Shown here in pieces: positions 55,856-64,000 of a DNA stretch of 64,000 nucleotides (position 1 is its first letter; every line of letters begins with the position of its first letter). Origin of the DNA: Sclerotiophoma versabilis (Eukaryota; Ascomycota; Dothideomycetes; Pleosporales; Didymellaceae); the NCBI GenBank assembly GCA_012274445.1, contig JAAROD010000090.1:186001-250000 (forward strand). Direction: 5' to 3'. The notes under the pieces are model-generated. The model ran no database searches. It saw only the letters and a program-made list of their open reading frames with translations, and was not told the origin of the DNA. Both the position numbers and the translations under genes were made by a program.

Positions 55856-57569
55856 ATATAAAATAAAGACTAAGAGAAATATCTAGAATATACTATTAAA
55901 AGTATTATTAATAAATATATATAGAATAGTTAACTATAATATTAAGTTACGTAGATAGGTTATAAAGCTCTAACTTAGATGCTAAAAGTAAATATTATTA
56001 ATACTAAAGCCTATAGAAGTTAAATAGTTTTTATAAAAAGTATATAGCTACTTATAGAAAGACTAGCTAGAAACTAGAAGAAGAACCTTACTTATACTAT
56101 AAATAGTAACTATATAAAAAGACTATATATATAACTAAGAACCTACTTAGTATTACTAAAGTATCTCTTCTCTATAGAGGCTGTAATAGCCTATTTACTA
56201 GAATAACTAGACGTACTAGAAGTACTATTAGTAGACTTAGAAGAGGTACCTATATAAGAGTTAGTAAAGTAGTAATAAGTACTATTATTACTCTATATAT
56301 AGTTAGAGTAGGCTCTATTCTACTGCCTAGTAATAGATATATAGCTAAGAAAAGCTATAAATATCTTCTTACTTTAGATAGCAGTAGTATAGTTATTAGT
56401 ATAACTAGTAAGGTTAACAGTACTATAGAAGTAAATAATAAAGGCCTTAAAGTAGAAAAGGTACTAGGTAAGTAGCTAGTAAGTATACACAGTTATATAA
56501 GTAATAATAGAAGAGTAATTATAAACTCTAAAACTAAAAACAGTATTATATAGAGACTAGTTATAAAAATAGAGAAAGTTATTAGTAATATAATAGATAT
56601 TAATCTATATAGAATATTAGTAAAGAAAAAGACTATAAAAGAGAAGAGTACTATATAGGAGTAAATATAAGAACCTAGTAGAGCTTATTAGTAATAGCCT
56701 TATCTATAATATACTATATAGTATAGTACTAGTTAAAGTTAGTAGAACCTTAAGAAATATTAATATTAGCTAGAATAATACTTCTAGTAGTTATATAAGT
56801 AATAAGTTAGTAAGTAATATTAATAAAGTAGTTAAAGGTAGTAGAGTAAGTACTATTTACAGAGCTACTAGTAGAACCTTAAAGATAGTTAAGGCTACTA
56901 CCTAGCCAGCTACTAGAACTCTATATACTATAAGTAGGAGCAGATATAATAATATATAGAAGTAGAAGATTATTAAAGAAGAAGACTTCTAGAAAAGAAT
57001 ATAATACCTATAGAATAATTAATAAGTATAAAGTAAATAAAGAAAAAAGCTTTTAGAAAGAGGTCTATATAGTTTATATAGAGAACCTAGACTTATATAC
57101 CTCTACTAAGGCTATAAAGGTCTTAAGGTAAAGTTAATAGACTAATAGTTACTATATAGAAGAGTAATTATATATTAAGTTATAAGATAAAGTAATATAA
57201 CTAATTAGAACTACTACTAGTACTAGAGCTATGTATAATAAGATTACAGCTCTATAGTAAAACCTAAATTACCTAATTTAGATACTATACCTTATTTTAA
57301 GAATAAAAGCCTATAAGTAACTATTTTACTATTATATTACTACTCTAAGTTTTATATATAAGCAAACGTGTTAAAGTAAAAGGAAAAAGTATTATAATAG
57401 GCTAAGCTCTAAGTATATAAGACTATATACTAAGCCTATATATATAATTATAGAGTATAGCTTAGTATCTTACTATATCTTATATAAGAAGAGAAAATTT
57501 CTTTTTTCTTCTCTATCTTTCTACTTCTATAGTATAGAATAAGTATATACTTATTAGAAGGCTACTTTA
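55856..57569. other. Unassigned AT-rich transposon-like sequence
   Basis: 1.7 kb with no match that I can see to the other elements in the window. Some frames on the plus strand are legible over 30-60 codons between RIP-type stops, so a decayed coding element is likely, but I do not recognise it. Confidence 0.35.
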
Positions 57570-57666
57570 AATCTTAATATATAGCTACCTTTTTATAGTA
57601 AAGAAGCTCTAAATATAAGTACTAGGTACTTAATAAGAGAATAGATATTAAATATATACTTCTTAT

Positions 57667-57755
57667 TATAGCTAAAATAGAGTAAAAATATATATATATT
57701 TGTACTCTAAATTTAGAGTACTAAGTAGGCCTTCTTAGCTATATAATACTTCTAT
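57667..57755. repeat. Roughly 100-bp interspersed repeat, copy 3
   Basis: Extra copy of the repeat described at 42962. The corresponding place in the left arm (about 46,960) lacks it, so it is an insertion polymorphism between the two arms. It is followed by a (TA)11 run. Confidence 0.6.
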
Positions 57756-60700
57756 ATATATATATATATATATAAGCTAAATAAAGTAGTAGAATAAGAA
57801 GAATATAAGATAATTACTAAATCTATTAAGATAAGTAGTAGTATAAATCTACTTAAGAGGCTCTAGCTAGAGGTTATTACTATAGTAATATAGCTTTATA
57901 ATATAAGTTTAACTTACTTAAATTAGTAATATAGCCTAAATAAAGAGCTTAATTACTAGTTTATATAATATTTCTACTAGTATAAACCTAAGTAGGTAAG
58001 ACTATTTATAGCTAATCTAAAACCTAATAAGAGCAGAATATATATATACAGCTACTAAGTATATTTCTTAAATAGAGATTAAGTAGCTAGGTATTATTAG
58101 AAAAGCTTTAAAGTTACTTTAAGAGGCTATATTAGATACCTAGTTAGTTACTAAGCTTCTACTAATATATATTAGATATAAGTTTCTAAATTTAACTAGG
58201 TATTTATAATATATAATATAACCTTTAATAAGAAGCTCTTTTATAATAAAATAAATAAGTTAATAGCCTTCTTAGCTAAAAAGGTAGAAGTAGTTATAGA
58301 TATAATCTATAAAGCTAGTAGGATAATAGATATAGAAGAAGTAATTAAGTTCTCTATTAAAGTAAACCTATTAATTAGCTTATTTACTAAGTACTAGCTT
58401 AGAGGTAGTACTTAGAGAGAACCTTAATTACTAAAAGGCTAGTCTAGTAGTAAGAGAGCCTCTAAGATAGATACTGCACGCGTAGTAAGCTTAGCTAGTA
58501 AGCTACTAGAGATCTGTATAGAATAATACTAAGAAACAGGTTTACTATTCTCTAACTAAATACCTAAACTAGATTAGTTAAGTATAAGTAGAGAAGCTTC
58601 TAATAAGAAGGATCTAACTAGTAGCTTATAAGAAGTATACTTAACTATTAAAGAAGAAAGTAAGCAAGTAGATATTAAGAATTCTAAAGATTTACTAAGA
58701 CCTATATTACTAATTATTCTAATATCTTCTTAAAGAATAATATAAGTAGATAAGATAAGTAGAAAACATACGTATTAGTAGAGAACCTAAAGCCTACTAA
58801 TAAGGTAGAGCTCTAAAGTACTAGACTATAAATATAATAAGCTTACTAATAATAATAAAGTAGGCTAGTACTTTATAAGAAGCTTAATATAGTAATATAG
58901 GTACTTATAACTAATTTAAACTTTATTTAATTATATAAATAAATATAGAAGCTAGAGAAAAGAGCTTATTACTATATATATAGTAATTATTACCTCTACT
59001 CTATAAAAAAAGAAGTAAGTTACCTTAATAGAGCCTCTAGTATACTATAATAAGCTCTTTTTACTACTAGAAAAGTAGAAAGATCTTACTTACTACTTAT
59101 TAGGTGCTCTTTTCTATTAGGCTTATAAGAAAGAAATAGTAATACTTAGAGAAAAGAAGATATAGGTAGAATTAGACTAATTAAGTACCTTAATAAGGCC
59201 TCTACTACTTTAATAGGTTTTTACTTATAAATTAAAGTAAGATAGATACTTTATTAAGTATAAGGCTTAAATCTATATATACAGAGACCTTTAGACTAAA
59301 GATTTAATTATCTTAACTTATACTATAATACTTACTTCTAAATTATTTTAGAGTATAGTAATAATTATAGACTAATTTAACCTTAAACTCTATTAGTATT
59401 ATATAGCTAGCGTATTTCTTAATATAAGCTACTAAAACTAATCTTAGGTATTCTATAAATTACTAAATAGATTTAAGAAACCTAAGTAAGTTATACTACT
59501 ATTATAAGCTCTATATAGACTATATAATTTACTAGTTCTATAGTATAAAAGGCTTTCTAGTATACTTTAGATACTTAGTTTTATAGTATTAAAAGAAGAG
59601 CTTTACCTCTTCTATAATACTAAGTAGAAAATAGTACTACTCTTCTATATTAATAATATACTTCTTACCTACTATTATAGTAATAAAGTAGCTACTAAAT
59701 AGCTAATAAGCTTATTAATAAGTAAATATTAAATTAAAGATTATAGAGCAGCTAAATAGTTTCTAGGTATTTAAATAAGTAGGGACTAAGAAGCCTATAC
59801 TATAACTCTTATATATAATACCTAGATTAAAAAAGCTTACTACTAAATTTAATATTATAGAGAATAGATTCTTTTTAAGAGTCTTATTTCTAGTAGAAAA
59901 GCTACTTAAATATAATAGAGAAGCTTTAAAGTAAAAGTTTAAAGTATTTTAAGAATATATTAGACCTATACTCTATATAGTAATAATAATCTAACTAGAT
60001 ATAGTATTTACTACCTCTTAACTATTCTTTTATTTAATAAATCTAGAAGTAGCTTACTTTAAAGTAGCTACTTAGATTATTACTTATTTATATTAAATAA
60101 AGTATATAGGTATAAGATATAGAACTTATAAAGATAGTTAACTACTTATATATAGTAATATATTATTTACTAATAATTATAAGATATAATAATTATCTTA
60201 GAGCTATATTTTATAGCTCTTTAGTAGTCTAAGTATCTAGAAAGCTATATAATAATTAATAGTAATAACCTCTACTACTAAGACTAAATTACTTACTTTA
60301 GAGTATATAGCTAAGAAGTTAGTAGCTCTAAAAACGTTTCTAGAAGAACTTTTACTAAACTTAGGAGTACTATAAGAGATATTCTATAATAACTAATAAA
60401 CTATCTAATTAGTAGTTAAAGAGAGTAAGTAGCTTACTACCTAGCTGCGCTATATAGATATCTAAAATATATAGTTAAAATAAGAATATACTAAGAGAAA
60501 TCTCTAAGTAATCTACCTAAAGACTAGTAAAATATTAGCTAATAGGCTTATAAGTGCTTTTTATTATATTTAAACTTATATTATATTAGTTAAAAGAGAG
60601 AAGAATTAGTTATAGAAAAAAAGTATATTAATAGAGAAAGATAAGCTCTAGAAATACTAAAGAGGATAGCCTTCTCCCTAAATAGATAAAAGCCTCTCTA

Positions 60701-61318
60701 AACTACTACTAGTAGCTCTTTTAAGTATATAACTAGTAGCTATAAAGCTTATAAACATAAATTAGCTATAGATAAAGAGAATAACCTTCTCTCTATAAGT
60801 CTTAGCAGCTTAAAGAACCTACTTATAAGAAGTACTTAAAATAGGTACTCTTCTATAAGTAGGCTCTTTACTACCTAAATAGAAGTATTTAGGTTAGTAG
60901 CTTACTATATACTTATTAGCTACTATTATAAATAAAAATAAAGTTACTTACTAAAGTTATTACTCTACTAGAGGTAATAAGCTCCTCTACTAACGCTATT
61001 CTAAGTAGCTTAAGAGTTAGTAGCCTATAAGCTATTAGTTTACTATTTATATACTCTATTTAAAAGAAAACCTATAAAGAATAATAAAAGTGCCTAAAGG
61101 AATAACACTAGTAGCACTTACTATAGTAGCTAGTAGTAGTATTATCTACGTATAGTATAACTAAGCTACTTACTAGTAGTATATTTATATAGTATATATA
61201 GAGAATTACCCTACACGCACCTAGTATAGAAGTGCCTAGAATAGAGATAGAAGGCGCAGAGGTAGGTAGTAGTAGTAGTAGTAGTAGTAGGGGCAGTAGT
61301 AGCAGCACAGTAGTATAG

Positions 61319-61340
61319 GCAGTAGTAGTAGTAGCAGTAA

Positions 61341-61384
<44 letters not shown>

Positions 61385-61473
61385 ATAGCTAAAGAAGTAG
61401 CTAAAGCTATAACTATAGGTATAGTTATAGTTATAGTTATAGTTATAGTTATAGGTATAGGTATAGGTATAAG
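61319..61473. repeat. Mirrored microsatellites in the right arm
   Basis: (TAG)n run and (ATAGTT)/(ATAGGT) hexamers, the exact inverted counterpart of 43246-43400. Confidence 0.8.
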
Positions 61474-61658
61474 TAAGCTAGTAGTACTATAGTAGGTAGT
61501 ATAAGTATAGAAAGTAGTAGTAGTATATATAAGGTGCTTAGCTTTAGATTCTCTTTATATAAAAGTTAATAAAACTTAAAAAAAACTAGAAAATAGTAAT
61601 AATAGAATTAATTAAATACTATTTAATAAAGACTTAAGCTTAAAAATACACCTAACTA

Positions 61659-61757
61659 AAAGAAAGACTAGAAAGGTATTATATAGTAGAAAAGGTCTAC
61701 TTAGTAGCCTATATTTAGAGTATAAATATATATATATTTTTACTCTATTTTAGCTAT
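61659..61757. repeat. Roughly 100-bp interspersed repeat, copy 2 (inverted)
   Basis: Inverted counterpart of 42962-43060 at the matching position of the right palindrome arm. Confidence 0.6.
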
Positions 61758-62121
61758 AATAGTTATAAGCCTAGTAGATAATTAGAAGTAATTAAGCTTA
61801 TAGTAGGCAGCTAAGAAGCTCTATTATGCATACCTAGAGCATCTAGAGTATCTAGATTAATAAGCTTCTATATATCTTAAAGCTTAGTATACTAAGTAAG
61901 TTAGATATACTAATTAGGCTAGTTAATATATAACCTTAATTAATAGAGACCTATTAGAATTTCTAATAGAGCTTATATACTATAGCTAACTAGCTTACCT
62001 ATAGTAGTATTATATAGAAGAAAAGAAAATAAAGAGTAATTAGAGCTTCTAAGATATATTCTATAAGCTCTTTCTAAGTATATAAACAGATCTACTATTC
62101 TTAGAAAGCTAGGCTTATAAC

Positions 62122-63028
62122 TATAATAGAGCTTATAGAACTTTACTTAGATATATAATAAAAAGTTAAAAAAAGTAACTAAGAGATTTAAAAGATATAT
62201 AAAAGCTAAACTAGTATACTTATAGCTATACTAATAAAAATAACTAGAAAACTATAGAAATTAAGTAGATAGATAGCTTATATAGAGTACTAACTAGTAT
62301 AGTAAAAGTAATAGTAAGAGGCTCTACCTACTATAAGTATTCTAATATTACTTAGATTAGATAATAAAATAGTATAGTAAAGTATTAAATACTTACTCTT
62401 ACTATTATAAATTATATATAGAGCTAATTAGAGTTACTTAGCCTAGGCACCTACCTATAGTAGCTATATAAGCGTTTAGGTAGGCTACTAAGTACTAAAA
62501 AAGAAGATAAAAGTATAAATAAGTAAGATATTATATAATAAGACGCTTATAAAGTACTTACTAGTTAGTCTTAGGTTATATTAGAACCTATTTTTACTTC
62601 TAGAGTATCTAGAATAAGAGCTAAATACTTAAGAAAAGTTAAAAGAGCTTTTAAAAGATAAATACTTAAATTAAGCCTTAGAATAAAGAAATAAGTACTT
62701 TATAAGTAGGTATATCTAGGTATAAATACCTAAAGAGTATATTATATAATAAAGTATATAGACTACTACTATAGAGCTTTTTTTTTTACTTCTATACTCT
62801 AATTAGGTTACTATAGTACTTAACTAATAAGCAGCTCTATAAAAGCTTAAAGGCTTACTTAATAAGGTTATAAGACTAAGTAGGTTTCTAGAAGCTTATA
62901 AGCTTATTAGGTAAAATTATATAACTTCTAAAATCTTTTTATATATAATTAATATTTTAGATATAAATTAAATAGTACTAATTAAATACTATTAATTACC
63001 TAAGTATAGTTCTATAAGCTCTATTATA
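62122..63028. mobile_element. TIR element Z, right copy
   Basis: 907-bp inverted copy of 34766-35671, with TIRs TATAATAGAGCTTATAGAA at 62122 and TTCTATAAGCTCTATTATA ending at 63028. Its outer TIR is the outer limit of the right palindrome arm. Flanking TA could be the target duplication. No transposase recognised. Confidence 0.75.
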
Positions 63029-63773
63029 GAAAGCCTTTAAAATAGATACTATATGTATAGTAAGCTTAGCTAGTAAGCTACTAGAAATCTATATAGAATA
63101 ATATAAAAAAATAGGTTTACTATTTTCTAACTAAATACCTAAAATAGATTAGTTAAGTATAAGTAGAAATGCTTTTAATAAAAAAAATTTAATTAGTAGC
63201 TTATAGAAAGTATACTTAAATATAAAAATAGAAGGTAAGCTAGTAGATATTAAGAATTCTAAAGATCTACTAAGACCTAGATTACTAATTATTAAATACT
63301 TTCTTAGAGAATAATATAAGTAGATAAGGTAAGTAGAAAATATATATATTAGTAAAGAACCTAAAGCCTACTAATAAGGTAAAGCTATATAGTACTAGAC
63401 TATAAGTATAATAAGCTTATAAATAATAAAAGAGTAGGCTAGTACTTTATAATAAACTTAATATAGTAATATAAGTACTTATAGCTAATTTAACTTTTAT
63501 TTAATTATAAAAAAAAATATAGAACTTAGAAAAGAAAGCTTATTACTATATATAAAATAATTATTAGTTCTACTCTAGAGAAAAAAAAGTAAGTTACCTA
63601 AATAGAGCCTCTAGTATACTATAATAAGCTCTTTTTACTACTAGAAAAGTAGAAGAATCTTACTTACTACCTATTAGGTGCTCTTTTCTATTAAGCTTAT
63701 AAGAAAGAAATAGTAACACTTATAAAAAAGAAGATATAAGTAGAAGTAGACTAATTAAGTACTTTAATTAGGC
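63029..63773 (+). mobile_element. Second copia fragment (direct repeat of 58454-59201)
   Basis: About 745 bp in direct orientation with, and clearly related to, the copia internal region at 58454-59201. It is more RIP-mutated than that copy. It resumes after the solo LTR at 63984 and runs out of the window. Confidence 0.75.
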
Positions 63774-63979
63774 TATTAGGCCTCTTAGGCTCTATAGCCT
63801 AAAGGAACTAGAAGGTTCTCTAGGTAGGGTAATCTCTCTATATATATAGTCTCTCTCTACCTATTTACTAGTTACTAGTAAATAGTCTATAGTCTACTAA
63901 TTAACTCTATAGCTGTCTATATTATTCTATTCTATATTATAATCTTTTTCTTTAGTGCCTCTAGCCTTAGAGCCTAATA
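63774..63979. repeat. Solo LTR of a different family inside the copia fragment
   Basis: 206-bp unit bounded by a perfect 8-bp inverted repeat, TATTAGGC...GCCTAATA, as expected for a RIP-mutated TGTTAGGC...GCCTAACA LTR. Copia sequence (CTTTACTACTT) resumes directly afterwards, so it is an insertion. A TATATATAGTC motif at about 63,839 may be its promoter. The target duplication is imperfect (TAGGC against TATAC). Confidence 0.6.
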
Positions 63980-64000
63980 TATACCTTTACTACTTAAATA

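Larger units (their letters stand above)
57570..62121 (+). mobile_element. Ty1/copia-like element, right copy (5' truncated)
   Basis: Plus-strand copia relic, inverted copy of the left element. Reverse transcriptase landmarks lie at about 59,480-59,690: RFKKPK, ALYRL, and LLFYINNILL, the RIP-mutated form of copia FYVDDIL. RNase H lies at about 60,260-60,620: STTKTKLLTLEYIAKKLVAL, then HIDIRNIW and LRVIYLKTSKILANRL, which match the copia RNase H C-terminus. Sequence upstream of about 57,570 diverges from the left copy, so the integrase and gag parts are missing here. The 3' part to 62121 is non-coding and includes the mirrored microsatellites. Confidence 0.8.
34136..64000. other. RIP-mutated AT-rich transposon block
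   Basis: From about 34,135 to the window end the sequence is dominated by TA dinucleotides, with CA and TG dinucleotides strongly depleted by eye and almost no long open frame. This is the signature of repeat-induced point mutation (CA to TA on either strand) in Pezizomycotina. Only transposon relics are recognised inside; each is annotated separately. Ancestral Asp and Cys codons in the reverse transcriptase and zinc-knuckle regions are seen as Asn and Tyr, matching G-to-A changes. Such blocks are usually heterochromatic, which is inference here. Confidence 0.92.

Overview
This is a nuclear genome fragment from a filamentous ascomycete (Pezizomycotina). The evidence is short 44-73 bp spliceosomal introns with fungal branch sites (CTRAC), a fungal U2 snRNA gene, a typical fungal gene repertoire, and a sharp change at about 34.1 kb from gene-bearing sequence of balanced composition to TA-rich sequence with the signature of repeat-induced point mutation (RIP). 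The compartmented layout resembles Dothideomycetes, but the class is an inference.

Gene-bearing half (1-34.1 kb): 16 protein genes, one decayed gene and one snRNA. In order: glutamate decarboxylase (+), U2 snRNA (+), a CFEM-like cell-surface protein (-), an intracellular GH35/DUF5597 glycosidase (+), a decayed class I methyltransferase (+), a small membrane protein (-), a proline racemase-family epimerase (+), a small secreted protein (-), the Arf-like GTPase Arl3/ARFRP1 (+), an F-box/ankyrin protein (+), a DLH-like/NTF2-like two-domain protein (-), 3-isopropylmalate dehydrogenase with an upstream Leu3-type site (-), a small GPI-type surface protein (+), a FYVE-finger protein (+), tRNA-dihydrouridine synthase Dus1 (+), an F-box protein (+), a GH27 alpha-galactosidase (+) and a G1 glutamic peptidase (+). 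Exon structures were worked out by reading splice sites by eye. No operon-like or biosynthetic cluster is evident. The two genes closest to the AT-rich block both encode predicted secreted hydrolases.

AT-rich half (34.1-64 kb): no intact gene. It is a nest of RIP-mutated transposons. Two copies of one chromodomain Ty3/gypsy element lie in inverted orientation. Copy A (35827-42747, coding minus) is complete with two LTRs and a 5-bp target duplication. Copy B (about 48990-55416, coding plus) lacks its 5' LTR. Two inverted Ty1/copia-like copies, each carrying a 0.9-kb TIR transposon, form the arms of a large palindrome (34766-47045 against 57570-63028), and gypsy copy A sits exactly inside the left arm. 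Two solo LTRs, a roughly 100-bp repeat and microsatellites complete the block. Both gypsy copies also carry a decayed antisense reading frame between pol and the 3' LTR.
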